Source of the DNA: Methylocapsa aurea
GTDB taxonomy: Bacteria > Pseudomonadota > Alphaproteobacteria > Rhizobiales > Beijerinckiaceae
Length of the DNA stretch: 64,000 nucleotides
Direction: 5' to 3'
NCBI RefSeq assembly: GCF_000746085.1
Contig: NZ_KN050805.1
Span: 62,001-126,000 of the forward strand
The notes under the pieces are model-generated. The model was not told the DNA's origin, made no database searches, and saw only the letters and a list, made by a program, of their open reading frames with translations. A program made the position numbers and the translations under genes. Each line of letters opens with the position of its first letter. Within the stretch, counting starts at the first letter, position 1. Below, in pieces: positions 53,599-62,551 of this stretch.

Positions 53599-54663
53599 TT
53601 AGACCCAGCCGTTGATTTCGCGCTCGACGAGATCGTAAAGAACCATCATCCCTAATTCGCTATCGTTGAGACAAGGGATCACGGCGAAATTCTTGCCGCC
53701 ATTCTCCTTGAAGATAGCGCGGTTTTCGACGCCGATTTCGAAAAGCGTCTCGAGGCAATCGGCGGAGAATCCCGGCGTGATGACGACGAGGCTCTTGACC
53801 CCTTCGCGGGCCAGTTTCTTCACTGTTGCATCCGTATAAGGCTGCAGCCACTCCGTCTGGCCGAAGCGGGACTGGAAGGTGATCGGACACCGGTCGGCGC
53901 TGAGGCCAAGCTCTTCGCGCAGAAGCCGCCAGGTCTCGGTGCATTGTTCAAGATAGGGATCGCCCTTGGCGACATAGGATTTCGGAATCCCGTGAAAGGA
54001 GACAAGGATCATTTCGGGGACGAAATCGAGACGCGACAGCGTCGCCCGCAGGGACGTCGCCAGAACATCGATATAGGCGGGATCGTTGAAATAAGGCGGC
54101 GCGATCCGGACCGCCGGTTGCCATCGCATGCTTTCCAAAGTCACGAAGACTTCGTCGCAGACCGAGGCCGTCGTCGCCGCCGAATATTGTGGATAGAGCG
54201 GGAGGACGAGGATTCGTCCGCACCCATGCTCTTTCAATTGCGCCACGCCGAGACTGATCGAGGGGTTGCCGTAACGCATTGCCCAGGCGATGAAGATTTC
54301 GTCGCTTTGCGGGCCTGGCGCGTGCGTCTCAAGGCCGCCAGCGCGGATCCAGGCGGCGAGTTTCTCGGCCTGCGTACGCGTCGTGGCCTTCAATGGACCT
54401 TCATTGCGCTCTTTGTTCCAGATCGCAGCGTAATTCTTGGCCACCCGTCCTGGCCGAAACCAAAGGATGATGAAATGTAAGATCGGCCACCAAATGATTC
54501 GCGGCAAATCGACGACGCGGCGATCCGACAGAAACTCCTTCAAAAAACGGCGCACCGACCAAAAGCGGGGAGCGTCGGGCGTGCCGAGATTGACGACAAG
54601 GATGCCGACTTTGCCGGGTAGGACGGGTTCATGCTTGTTCGAATGGGCGCCGGACGGTGACAT
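53599..54663 (-). CDS. hemH: Ferrochelatase
   Basis: HemH inserts iron into protoporphyrin IX, the last step of protohaem synthesis. The 354-residue protein has VGILVVNLGTPDAPRFWSVR, FHGIPKSYVAKGDPY (with the metal-binding His) and the late signature SLVVITPGFSADCLETLFEI. A TTG lies just upstream of ATG 54663; the ATG is preferred. No clear RBS. It lies downstream of irr on the same strand, 325 bp away, which fits control of haem synthesis by Irr. Confidence 0.95.
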   Translation of the reverse strand: MSPSGAHSNKHEPVLPGKVGILVVNLGTPDAPRFWSVRRFLKEFLSDRRVVDLPRIIWWPILHFIILWFRPGRVAKNYAAIWNKERNEGPLKATTRTQAEKLAAWIRAGGLETHAPGPQSDEIFIAWAMRYGNPSISLGVAQLKEHGCGRILVLPLYPQYSAATTASVCDEVFVTLESMRWQPAVRIAPPYFNDPAYIDVLATSLRATLSRLDFVPEMILVSFHGIPKSYVAKGDPYLEQCTETWRLLREELGLSADRCPITFQSRFGQTEWLQPYTDATVKKLAREGVKSLVVITPGFSADCLETLFEIGVENRAIFKENGGKNFAVIPCLNDSELGMMVLYDLVEREINGWV

Positions 54664-54988
54664 CAATCTGAAAGCCTAATAGCTGGGGCATGAACTTCGA
54701 AAAAGCGCAGACTTCTCGGATCAGGCCATGCGTTGAGACAAATCGGATAAAGCGCGATCCAATCTGACTGGATCGCGCTCCAAGATGATCCATATTTGAG
54801 TCATTTCTTAGGGCGGTTGCGCGGCGAACGGAAACGGGAAAGCGCGCTATCCTCAGGAATTATCGTTCTGCGGCTTGAAGGTTGTCCCGTCTCGCGACCG
54901 ATTGTGACGCCGCGCAGGCCGCCTGCCGGCAATCAGGTCCCCGGAATCCGCGCCGGCGCGATTTGTTGAGGAGCAAACCCAGGCGCCA
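54664..54988. other. Intergenic region between irr and hemH
   Basis: A perfect palindrome lies at 54751-54779 (AGCGCGATCCA, seven-base loop, TGGATCGCGCT) with no T-run after it. Otherwise nothing was recognised. This region should contain the hemH promoter and any Irr-binding (ICE) site; I could not identify one by eye. Confidence 0.45.
54751..54779. repeat. Perfect inverted repeat upstream of hemH
   Basis: Eleven-base arms AGCGCGATCCA and TGGATCGCGCT around ATCTGAC. Only one copy of this exact sequence was seen in the window. It could be a dispersed element or an operator. Confidence 0.6.
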
Positions 54989-55495
54989 TCACGCGAGGGG
55001 CGTATCGCGCAGCCGGACGATGACCTCCACCTGTGCGATTCGCTTGCCCGTCGGCGCCGGCGGCAAGCGCAATAGATCGACGGCGACCTGCGGAATATCG
55101 ATCAGGGTATTTGCGCCCTCGATCAGAAAGTGGTGGTGGTCGGTGACATTGGTGTCGAAATAGGTTCTGGACCCATCGACGGCGATTTCCCGCAACAACC
55201 CGGTCTGAGTGAATTGATGCAGGCTGTTGTAGATCGTCGCGAGCGAGATCGAAACGCGCGAGGCTTGCGCCTCCTCCTGCAGGTTTTCGGCCGTGAGATG
55301 GCGGTCGCCCTTGGCGAACAGCAGCCAGCCGAGCGCGAGTCTCTGACGCGTCGGCCGTAGCCCAGCGGCGCAAAGCTTCACGCGCAAATCGTGAAAGGGA
55401 CAGCCGGCCAACATGCCTAGCCGAGGCCTAACGCGCAAATTCGCAACGCGGCGGGACTTCGTTTGGCGTTTGGGCGGCGGCTGGCGGGAGACCAT
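54989..55495 (-). CDS. irr: Fur-family iron response regulator Irr
   Basis: Irr is the alphaproteobacterial Fur relative that senses haem rather than iron and controls haem synthesis. Signature regions: LRPTRQRLALGWLLFAKG with HLTAENLQEEA, SISLATIYNSLHQFTQTGLL (DNA recognition) and RTYFDTNVTDHHHFLIEG, with the three-histidine haem site of Irr. The N-terminal GCPFHD resembles the GCPWHD haem regulatory motif of Bradyrhizobium with Phe for Trp. The start is uncertain: ATGs at 55528, 55495 and 55414. 55495 is chosen because it places GCPFHD near residue 31. Confidence 0.9.
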   Translation of the reverse strand: MVSRQPPPKRQTKSRRVANLRVRPRLGMLAGCPFHDLRVKLCAAGLRPTRQRLALGWLLFAKGDRHLTAENLQEEAQASRVSISLATIYNSLHQFTQTGLLREIAVDGSRTYFDTNVTDHHHFLIEGANTLIDIPQVAVDLLRLPPAPTGKRIAQVEVIVRLRDTPLA

Positions 55496-55663
55496 GCTCT
55501 TGGCGACCTTTGCAGCTTCTCCCGCCATGAGGCGACGGGAGACTCATTCAAAATATAGAAGAAACCAGTCTCAATCGCAACCTCGCAGAGCCTGGGTGGC
55601 ACAGGCGCTGCTTGTGACAAAGAGCCGATTGCCCATATAACAGACAGTGAAAGGGAAAGCTCA

Positions 55664-55930
55664 ATGCCTGAGATCACGATCTATACAACGGCCACCTGTC
55701 CCTATTGCCGCCGGGCCAAGGAGCTGTTGCGCAAAAAGAACCTCGATTTCACCGAGATTCCCGTCGATGGCGATGGAGAGGCCCGGATGAGGATGATGGA
55801 AAGGGCCAATGGCCGGATGACGGTCCCGCAAATTTTCTTCGACGATCTGCACGTCGGCGGCTGCGACGACCTCCACGAGCTCCATTATGACGGCAAGCTC
55901 GATCTATTGCTCGCAGATTTGGCGCGATGA
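55664..55930 (+). CDS. grxC: Glutaredoxin 3
   Basis: An 88-residue glutaredoxin with the redox motif CPYC (TATCPYCRRAKELL) at residue 12, the GSH-binding TVPQIFFDD and HVGGCDDLHEL. It reduces protein or small-molecule disulfides with glutathione. The start is 55664, and GAAAGGGAAA precedes it. It overlaps the DUF1178 gene by four bases, a common pairing in Alphaproteobacteria. Confidence 0.95.
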   Translation: MPEITIYTTATCPYCRRAKELLRKKNLDFTEIPVDGDGEARMRMMERANGRMTVPQIFFDDLHVGGCDDLHELHYDGKLDLLLADLAR

Positions 55931-56385
55931 TCAAATTCGCCCTGCTCTGTGCGAGCGGACATGAATTCGAGAGCTGGTTCCAAAACGGCGCCGCATTCGA
56001 CATGCAGGCCGCCGGCGGACTCATCCGTTGCCCGGTCTGCCAAACCGCGAGGGTGACGAAAGCCATCATGGCGCCAGCGATCGCCAGCAGCGGCCGAGAG
56101 AAACCCTCTCCCCTCCTCTCGCCGCCGGAGCCTTCCGCCAATGTCGCGCTGCTTGACGCCGGCGACAAGGAACTGCGGAGCATGATCGAAGGCATCCGCA
56201 AGCGCATCTTGGAACAGACCGACGATGTTGGGATGCATTTTCCGGAAGAGGCGCGCAAGATCCACCACGGTCTTGTCCCGGAGCGTCCAATCCACGGCCA
56301 AGCGAGCTTCGAAGAGGCCCGCGCCCTGATCGAGGAAGGCGTGGGAATCTTGCCGATCCCCTTGCTTCCAAGCGAGCAAAACTAA
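55927..56385 (+). CDS. DUF1178 family protein
   Basis: A 152-residue protein with the family start MIKFALLCASGHEFESWFQN and a CPVC pair (LIRCPVCQTARVTKAIMAP) typical of DUF1178. The ligands suggest metal binding (Cys in CASGHEF and CPVC). The second half has GMHFPEEARKIHHG. The function is unknown. Translationally coupled to grxC (ATGA). Confidence 0.9.
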   Translation: MIKFALLCASGHEFESWFQNGAAFDMQAAGGLIRCPVCQTARVTKAIMAPAIASSGREKPSPLLSPPEPSANVALLDAGDKELRSMIEGIRKRILEQTDDVGMHFPEEARKIHHGLVPERPIHGQASFEEARALIEEGVGILPIPLLPSEQN

Positions 56386-56401
56386 CGCCGCGCCGCCTGA
56401 C

Positions 56402-58495
56402 TCAAGCCTCAGCGCCCACCGTCTCCGTGGTTGTCGCCTCGGAAAGGCCGCGCTTGCGCAAAAGCGCTTCCGGCGAAGGCGCGCGGCCGCGAAACCCCTT
56501 ATAGGCCGCCTCCGGGTCTCGGCTATAGCCAGCGGAATACACATAGTCATAAAGTCTCTTGGCAATCGCCGGATCGAATATATCGCCACTCTCTTCGAAA
56601 GCCTCGAAACCATCGGCGTCGAGGATTTCCGACCAAAGATAGCTGTAATAGCCGGACGAATAACCGTCGCCGGAGAAGATATGCTGGAAATGCGGCGTGC
56701 GGTGACGCATGACGATCGAAGCCGGCATGCCAAGCTTTTCGAGCTCCTTCTTCTCAAAAGCGAGAACGTCGATCGATTGAGGGTCGGGCTCGAGGTGCAA
56801 CCCGAGGTCGATCAGGGCGGAGGAGGCGAATTCGACCGTCGCGAAGCCCTGGTTGAATTGGCGCGCCGAAAGCAGCCGTTGCAGCAGCGCCTCGGGCATC
56901 GGCTCGCCTGTCTCATAATGCACGGCGAAGCGCCGCAGGATCTCCGGCTGCTCCAGCCAATGTTCATAAAGCTGCGACGGGAATTCGACGAAATCCTGAG
57001 CGACGCTGGTCCCCGAGATCATCGGATAGGTCACGTTCGAGAGCATGCCGTGCAGCGCATGGCCGAATTCGTGAAACAAGGTCCGGGCATCGTCGAAACT
57101 CAAGAGACAAGGCGCATTCTCGCTCGCCCTCGCGAAGTTCAAGACATTGACGATGATCGGCAGAACGTCGCCGTCGAGCTTCTGCTGGTCGCGGAAGGCG
57201 CTCATCCAGGCGCCGCTCCGTTTCGAGGGCCGCGCGAAGTAATCGCCGATGAACAGCGCGAGCGCTTCGCCATCCGGCCCCGTTACAATCCAGGCGCGTG
57301 CGTCGGGATGATAAAGCGGGATGTCCTTGCGTTCCGTGAAGGTGAGGCCGAACAGCCGGCTTGCGGCATGGAACGCCGCCTCGATCATCTTGCCAAGTTG
57401 GAGATAGGGCTTGGTCTCGCCTTCATCGAGATCGAACAGAGCCTTGCGGCGCTTTTCGGCATAATAGCGCCAATCCCAGGGCGCGATCTGGAAATTGCCG
57501 CCTTCGCTGGCGGCGATCGCCTGTAAGTCCGCCTCTTCGCGCTGAGCGCGAGCCAGCGCCGGCGTCCAGACCGAATGCAAGAGCTCCAGCGCGGCTTCGG
57601 GCGTTTTCGCCATCCGGTCGGCGAGGCGGAAATGCGCGAAAGTCTCGAAGCCGAGGAGTTTCGCCCGCTCCGCGCGAAGCCGCACCATTTCGGCGGCGAT
57701 GGCGCGATTGTCGGTTAAGCCGCCGTTCTCGCCGCGCGAGGCCCAGGCGCGGAAGGCCTTTTCGCGGAGATCGCGCCGCGCCGAGAATTGCAGGAAGGGC
57801 TCGATGCTGGACCGCGATAGGGTAACGCCATGTTTGCCCGGCAGGCCGCGGTCGGCCGCGGTCCGCGCGGCGGCAGCGATAAGCGGCAGGGGCAAGCCAG
57901 CCAAATCGTCCGGCGCATGGAGAACCAGCATATAGGCCTTTTCATCAGCCAGGACATTTTGGCCAAAGGCGGCGCCAAGCGTCGCGAGACGTTCGCCGAT
58001 ATCCGCCAGCCGCGCCTTGGTTTCCGGCGGCAGGCCGCCGCCATTGCGGACAAAGGCGATATGATAGCGCTCGAGGACGCGGGCCTGCTCCGCGTCAAGG
58101 CCGAGACTGTCCCGCTGGGCCTGCAACGCCGCGACGCGCGAAAAAAGCGCCTCGTTCAAGTAGGTTTTGCTGCGATGGCGCGAAAGGATCGGGGCAATTT
58201 CGCGCTCGATCGCCTCAAGCGCGTCATTGGCGTCGGCGCCGGCCAGGTTGAAAAAGACCGAGGCGACCTTGTCGAGGCTGGCGCCGCTGCGCTCCAGCGC
58301 ATCGATCGTATTGGCGAAGGAGGGCGGCTCGGGATTGGCGGCGATGGCTTCTACTTCGGCGCTGTGTTCGGCCAATGCGATCTCAAAGGCCGGCCTGAAC
58401 TGGTCCGGCTTCAAGCGATCGAAGGGCGGCGCCTCGAACGGCCCGGTCCAGGGCTCGAGAAGCGGGTTTGTTTCGCTTGAGCTGGCTTGGTCCAT
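56402..58495 (-). CDS. M3 family oligopeptidase (oligopeptidase A/Dcp-like)
   Basis: A zinc metallopeptidase of about 697 residues. The zinc motif HEXXH appears as LFHEFGHALHGMLS, with the third ligand E in FVEFPSQLYEHWL. Other M3 blocks: PLLEPWTGPFEAPPFDRLKP, VLNFARASENAPCLLSF and HIFSGDGYSSGYYSYLWSE. It cleaves peptides in the cytoplasm; no signal is present. ATG 58495 (MDQASSSETNPL) is chosen with AGAGGA eleven bases upstream. Earlier in-frame starts at 58519 and 58558 exist. Convergent with DUF1178. Confidence 0.93.
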   Translation of the reverse strand: MDQASSSETNPLLEPWTGPFEAPPFDRLKPDQFRPAFEIALAEHSAEVEAIAANPEPPSFANTIDALERSGASLDKVASVFFNLAGADANDALEAIEREIAPILSRHRSKTYLNEALFSRVAALQAQRDSLGLDAEQARVLERYHIAFVRNGGGLPPETKARLADIGERLATLGAAFGQNVLADEKAYMLVLHAPDDLAGLPLPLIAAAARTAADRGLPGKHGVTLSRSSIEPFLQFSARRDLREKAFRAWASRGENGGLTDNRAIAAEMVRLRAERAKLLGFETFAHFRLADRMAKTPEAALELLHSVWTPALARAQREEADLQAIAASEGGNFQIAPWDWRYYAEKRRKALFDLDEGETKPYLQLGKMIEAAFHAASRLFGLTFTERKDIPLYHPDARAWIVTGPDGEALALFIGDYFARPSKRSGAWMSAFRDQQKLDGDVLPIIVNVLNFARASENAPCLLSFDDARTLFHEFGHALHGMLSNVTYPMISGTSVAQDFVEFPSQLYEHWLEQPEILRRFAVHYETGEPMPEALLQRLLSARQFNQGFATVEFASSALIDLGLHLEPDPQSIDVLAFEKKELEKLGMPASIVMRHRTPHFQHIFSGDGYSSGYYSYLWSEILDADGFEAFEESGDIFDPAIAKRLYDYVYSAGYSRDPEAAYKGFRGRAPSPEALLRKRGLSEATTTETVGAEA

Positions 58496-58595
58496 GTCCC
58501 GGACATTCCTCTTTTCCATTCGTTCAATCCTATAGCGGATTGCGGCGATCCGATCCAATGGGCCAGCGACTCTGAGTCGCCTTTGGGATCACGAT

Positions 58596-59255
58596 CTAAC
58601 GCCGCAAGAGCCGATCATTTTCATCGAGATGCGCCTGCCAATGCTGACGCTCGAGCTCGGGATCCTGATGCTCTTCCTGCGGAAACCCGACGCAGAGATA
58701 GCCGATGAGCTTCCAGTCCGGCGGCGTTTCGAGCGATGCCGCAAGCTCCAGCGGATCTATGATCGAGACCCAGCCGACGCCGAGGCCCCGCGCCCGAGCC
58801 GCGAGCCAAAATGCGTGGATCGCGGCGACGACGGAATAATCCAAAACTTCCGGCATGGTCTTCCGGCCAAGTCCGGAGCCGGCCTGCGTCGCCCGATCGC
58901 AAAACACAGCCAGATGCACCGGCGCCTCCCGCAGCCCGGACAATTTGAGGCGGGCGTAAAGCGCCGCGCGTTCGCCTTCGTAATCATTGAGCGCGGCGGC
59001 GTTGCAGGCGTTGAAATTGGCGATGACGGCCTGGCGCCGGTCCGGCGTCTCGACGCTGACGAAACGCCAGGGCTGGCTATTGCCGACGGAGGGCGCGAGC
59101 GCCGCGATCGCCACGAGGTCCTCAATCAGCCGGTCCGGCACAGGATCGGGGGTGAACCGGCGGACGTCCCGCCGCCAACGGAAAAGATCGACCAAGCGGA
59201 GGTTGAAGGTCTCGTCGAAGACCGGAGCCGGCTGGATGGGCGCATCGCGGCTCAC
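58596..59255 (-). CDS. bluB: 5,6-dimethylbenzimidazole synthase
   Basis: BluB converts reduced FMN to the lower ligand of vitamin B12. The 219-residue nitroreductase-fold protein has LFRWRRDVRRFTPDPVPD, LAPSVGNSQPWRFVSV (FMN site), SGLGRKTMPEVLDYSVV and ARARGLGVGWVSIIDP, as in BluB rather than ordinary nitroreductases. No cobalamin riboswitch was recognised upstream. The gene is alone, which fits B12 synthesis genes elsewhere. Confidence 0.92.
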   Translation of the reverse strand: MSRDAPIQPAPVFDETFNLRLVDLFRWRRDVRRFTPDPVPDRLIEDLVAIAALAPSVGNSQPWRFVSVETPDRRQAVIANFNACNAAALNDYEGERAALYARLKLSGLREAPVHLAVFCDRATQAGSGLGRKTMPEVLDYSVVAAIHAFWLAARARGLGVGWVSIIDPLELAASLETPPDWKLIGYLCVGFPQEEHQDPELERQHWQAHLDENDRLLRR

Positions 59256-59385
59256 CGGAGCCTGCCTCCACTACTCGAAGCGTCCCTCCGTCCCAAAGCG
59301 GCGGGAAGCGAGATCAAGGCGACTTTAGAAGCGGCCCTCTTCCCGAAATCCGTCATGGCCCGCTCCCGCGCGGCTGAAGCAATCG

Positions 59386-60483
59386 TCAGGTTGCGAACCT
59401 GAAATGCAGGACATCGCCATCGGCAACGACATAATCCTTGCCTTCGAGCCGGAACTTTCCCGCCTCGCGCGCGCCGGATTCGCCGTTGCAGGCGACATAA
59501 TCAGCATAGGCGATGGTTTCGGCGCGAATAAAGCCTTTTTCGAAGTCGGTGTGGATCACCCCCGCCGCCTGCGGACCCTTGGTTCCTTGCGGGATCGTCC
59601 AGGCGCGGGCCTCCTTGGGCCCAACCGTGAAATAGGTGATCAGCCGCAACAGGCCATAGCCGGCGCGAATGACGCGGTTGAGCCCCGGCTCCTCGAGGCC
59701 CACGGCTTCGAGATAGTCCTTCTGATCCTCGGGCGCCAAGACCGCAATCTCGCTCTCGATTTTCGCCGAAACCGTCACCGCCACGGCGCCCTCCTCGGCG
59801 GCTCGCGCCTCGACCGCCTTTGAAAAGGCGTTGCCCCGGTCGGCGGACGCCTCCTCGACATTGCAGACGTAAAGCACCGGCTTTGATGACAGAAGGCCAA
59901 GCCCCTCGAAAAGCTTTTGCTCTTCGGGCTTGATTTCGACCAGCCGCGCCGGCTTGCCCTCGCGCAGCAGCACAAGGCAGCGCTGCACGAGATCGAAAGT
60001 TTCCTTGGCCTCCTTATCGGCGCCCTTGGCTTTCTTTTCCAGCGCCGTCACCCGCTTTTCGAGACTTTCAAGATCGGCCAGCATCAATTCGGTCTCGATC
60101 GTCTCGATATCGTCGACCGGCGCGATCTTGCCCTCGACATGGGTGATGTCGGAATCCTCAAAGCAGCGCACGACATGGGCGATGGCGTCGCATTCGCGGA
60201 TATTGGCCAGGAACTGATTGCCGAGCCCCTCCCCTTTCGAGGCGCCGCGCACCAGGCCGGCGATATCGACGAAGGTCAGCCGGGTCGGGATGATCTCCTT
60301 CGAGCCGGCGATTTTTACCAGCATCTCCAGCCGCTCGTCGGGCACCGCGACGTCGCCGACATTGGGCTCGATGGTGCAAAAGGGATAATTGGCCGCCTGC
60401 GCCGCCGCCGTCTGCGTAAGCGCGTTGAAAAGGGTCGACTTGCCGACATTTGGCAAGCCAACGATACCGCATTTGAAACCCAT
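59386..60483 (-). CDS. ychF: Redox-regulated ATPase/GTPase YchF
   Basis: A 365-residue Obg-family P-loop protein. Walker A is in KCGIVGLPNVGKSTLFNAL, followed by switch blocks AANYPFCTIEPNVG and the G3 motif LTFVDIAGLVRGASKGEGLG. The C-terminal TGS domain is ITYFTVGPKEARAWTIPQGT with GVIHTDFEKGFIRAE. It is a ribosome-associated nucleotide hydrolase that prefers ATP. Start 60483; the 72-aa unknown gene ends 13 bp upstream. Confidence 0.97.
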   Translation of the reverse strand: MGFKCGIVGLPNVGKSTLFNALTQTAAAQAANYPFCTIEPNVGDVAVPDERLEMLVKIAGSKEIIPTRLTFVDIAGLVRGASKGEGLGNQFLANIRECDAIAHVVRCFEDSDITHVEGKIAPVDDIETIETELMLADLESLEKRVTALEKKAKGADKEAKETFDLVQRCLVLLREGKPARLVEIKPEEQKLFEGLGLLSSKPVLYVCNVEEASADRGNAFSKAVEARAAEEGAVAVTVSAKIESEIAVLAPEDQKDYLEAVGLEEPGLNRVIRAGYGLLRLITYFTVGPKEARAWTIPQGTKGPQAAGVIHTDFEKGFIRAETIAYADYVACNGESGAREAGKFRLEGKDYVVADGDVLHFRFAT

Positions 60484-60495
60484 GGTGAAACTCTT

Positions 60496-60714
60496 TCAGG
60501 CGGCGGCTGTCCGATCAGCGAGGATTTGCGCTTCGCCACGATAGACAAACGCGCGCCGCCACATGGCGCGGCCATCTCGCGCTTGATCGCGCAATCCGCT
60601 TTCCAAGCCAATCAAAAGCTCGATGTAGGCTTCGAGCGACAAATTCTCGGCATCCGCGCGTTCGCGCGCGAACGCGACAAGATCATCGGCCATTTCAATG
60701 TCGATGCGAGACAT
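60496..60714 (-). CDS. Small protein of unknown function (72 aa), ribbon-helix-helix-like
   Basis: A 72-residue protein starting at ATG 60714 (MSRIDIEMADDLVAFARERA). The N-terminal strand-helix-helix shape, with LSLEAYIELLIGLESGLRD, is like antitoxin-type ribbon-helix-helix proteins, but no toxin gene adjoins. It ends 13 bp before ychF on the same strand, so the two may be co-transcribed. The open frame upstream, into the 60805-60882 repeat, is not coding. Confidence 0.5.
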   Translation of the reverse strand: MSRIDIEMADDLVAFARERADAENLSLEAYIELLIGLESGLRDQARDGRAMWRRAFVYRGEAQILADRTAAA

Positions 60715-60804
60715 GACAAACTCTTTGGATTGTGTTGCTGCCCCTATGCGGGCAGGAGACGGAAAAAGCAAGCTTGCCGCAGAACTTTGTAGGGCAGCGG
60801 GGTG

Positions 60805-60882
60805 CGTCATGCCCGGCCTTGAGCCGGGCATCCAAGCACTGACGATCAGCGTTGGATGGCAGGGTCAAGCCCGGCCATGACG
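60805..60882. repeat. Dispersed palindromic element between pth and the small unknown gene
   Basis: Imperfect inverted arms CGTCATGCCCGGCCTTGAGC and GTCAAGCCCGGCCATGACG; the left arm has its own nested CCCGGC/GCCGGG hairpin. It has the appearance of a repeat I recall as frequent in Hyphomicrobiales intergenic regions. Confidence 0.7.
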
Positions 60883-60903
60883 TTGCCGCCAATAGCGCGC
60901 CCC

Positions 60904-61500
60904 CTAAAACAGCCCGTCCTTGCCGAGGCCGGCGGTTTCCATGGCGTGGTGGATCTTGTTCTGGAAAGCTTCGTCCTCGCCTTTGGCCAAAAGCTCGGCA
61001 TTGGCGGCGATCGAGAGGCACAGAGCCTCGACCCAGGGCGCTTCGCTCTTGGCGAAATCGCCGAGGACGTAATTGTGAACCAATGCCTTGTCGCCCGGAT
61101 GGCCGATGCCGATCCGCACCCGGCGATAATCATTGCCGAGATGTTCGGTCACCGACCTGAGCCCGTTATGGCCGGCGTTGCCGCCGCCTTTCTTGACCCG
61201 CACCTTGCCGGGCGCGAGATCGAGGTCGTCATGAAGCACGACGATGTCGGACAGGGCGATCTTGTAATAGCGCGCCGCCTCGCCGACGGAGCGGCCGGAT
61301 TGGTTCATATAGGTTTCCGGCTTGAGCAGGGCGACGCGCTCGCCGGCCAGCGTTATCTCGCTGACAAGGCCCTGAAACCGCGAGCGGAAAGCCGGCGCGC
61401 GATATTGCCGGGCAATCGCGTCGACCGCCATGAAGCCGATATTGTGACGGTTTCCGGCATAGGCTCGGCCAATATTGCCGAGGCCGACGAAAAGAAGCAT
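60904..61500 (-). CDS. pth: Peptidyl-tRNA hydrolase
   Basis: Pth recycles peptidyl-tRNA. The 198-residue protein has the family start [20 protein letters not shown], with the catalytic His, then [20 protein letters not shown] and [20 protein letters not shown], with [12 protein letters not shown]. The first loop has Ile where Pro is usual (GLGNPG). It lies downstream of rplY, a very common pair. Confidence 0.96.
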   Translation of the reverse strand: MLLFVGLGNIGRAYAGNRHNIGFMAVDAIARQYRAPAFRSRFQGLVSEITLAGERVALLKPETYMNQSGRSVGEAARYYKIALSDIVVLHDDLDLAPGKVRVKKGGGNAGHNGLRSVTEHLGNDYRRVRIGIGHPGDKALVHNYVLGDFAKSEAPWVEALCLSIAANAELLAKGEDEAFQNKIHHAMETAGLGKDGLF

Positions 61501-61560
61501 GACGCCAGCTCACGACAAGCGCAACACTATGCGCGAAAGGAAGGCCCGCCTTCTTCCAAG

Positions 61561-61604
61561 GCATAATCCCAGTTGGACGCATTCGCGTCTTTTTTGGATT
61601 ATGC
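61561..61604. repeat. Palindrome between pth and rplY
   Basis: Arms GCATAATCCCAGTTGGACGC and GCGTCTTTTTTGGATTATGC, with a short TTCGC-type loop. It shares the GCATAATC outer arm with the C-type copies at 53491 and 53555 but differs inside. Confidence 0.75.
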
Positions 61605-61667
61605 CTCAGGCAATGAGCGGGAAGCAAAGAGCGGGCCTCCGCATTTTTTCCTTGAGACTCGCTCTGG

Positions 61668-62351
61668 CTATTTCTTGGCCTTTGGCGGAGCCTTGGCGGC
61701 GGGCGCAGCCGCTTTTGGAGCGCCTTTTCCACCCTTTCCAGCAGCGGCTGCGGCGGCGGCTGCAGCGGCCGGATCCTCGGGAACGACCAGCGGCGGCGTG
61801 ATCGTCGCCACGGTGAAATCGCGATCGCGCAGCGTCGGCTTGCAGCCTTCCGGCAGGGGAATCGCCGAAATATGCAGCGATTCGTTGATCTCGAGCGCGC
61901 CAAGATCGGCGATGATCGCGTCGGGAATGGCGTCCGCCGGAACCCGCATCTCGACCGAGTGAAGCACCACGTTCAGCGCGCCGCCCTTCTTGATGCCGGG
62001 GCAGGTTTCCTGGTTGATGAAATGCACCGGGACCTGGACGCGCAGGCTGGCGCCTGGCTTCAGCCGCAGGAAATCGACATGCAGCGGGTGATCCTTGACC
62101 GGATCGAGCTGGTAATCGCGCGGAATGACGCGCTGCTTGCCGCCGTCGAGCTCGATCTCGAAGATGGTCGTCAAAAAATGCCCGGCGTAGATGAGCTTGT
62201 TCAATTCGCGATAATCCAGCGCAATCGGTTCGGCGGCGTCGCCGCCCCCATAGATGACGCCTGGAATACGGCCTTCACGGCGAACGCTGCGGGCGGCCCC
62301 CTTGCCTGTCCCTCCGCGCACCGTGGCCGTGAGAGTCTTGATCTCGGCCAT
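61668..62351 (-). CDS. rplY: Large ribosomal subunit protein bL25 (long, CTC/TL5 type)
   Basis: bL25 binds 5S rRNA. The 227-residue protein combines the L25 domain (ETIK-like start [41 protein letters not shown]) with the C-terminal TL5 domain ([32 protein letters not shown]). It ends in an Ala/Lys/Pro low-complexity tail containing ten Ala in a row. ATG 62351 matches the family N-terminus; an open frame extends upstream without RBS. Confidence 0.95.
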   Translation of the reverse strand: MAEIKTLTATVRGGTGKGAARSVRREGRIPGVIYGGGDAAEPIALDYRELNKLIYAGHFLTTIFEIELDGGKQRVIPRDYQLDPVKDHPLHVDFLRLKPGASLRVQVPVHFINQETCPGIKKGGALNVVLHSVEMRVPADAIPDAIIADLGALEINESLHISAIPLPEGCKPTLRDRDFTVATITPPLVVPEDPAAAAAAAAAAGKGGKGAPKAAAPAAKAPPKAKK

Positions 62352-62551
62352 GTTGGTGATGTCCTTGGTAAAAAGAAGTTTGGAAAAAACGCGTTGCGCC
62401 CTCGCCTCCAGGGGTGTCGGAAGGTGCGCAACCGGGCTTATAACGGCGACGGCGCGCGCGCGCAACGGGCTCCCACTTGTGCGCGCACGGAGAACGCCCG
62501 GCCCGCGGCATGAAGTGGGCTTGCATTCAAGCGTTTGGGATTTCAGTCAGA

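Noticed and set aside
54751-54779. Perfect palindrome as an irr terminator
   Set aside because: No T-run follows on either strand, so it is listed only as an inverted repeat.
59256-59385. Possible cobalamin riboswitch upstream of bluB
   Set aside because: No recognisable B12-box or riboswitch core was found by eye in the short gap.
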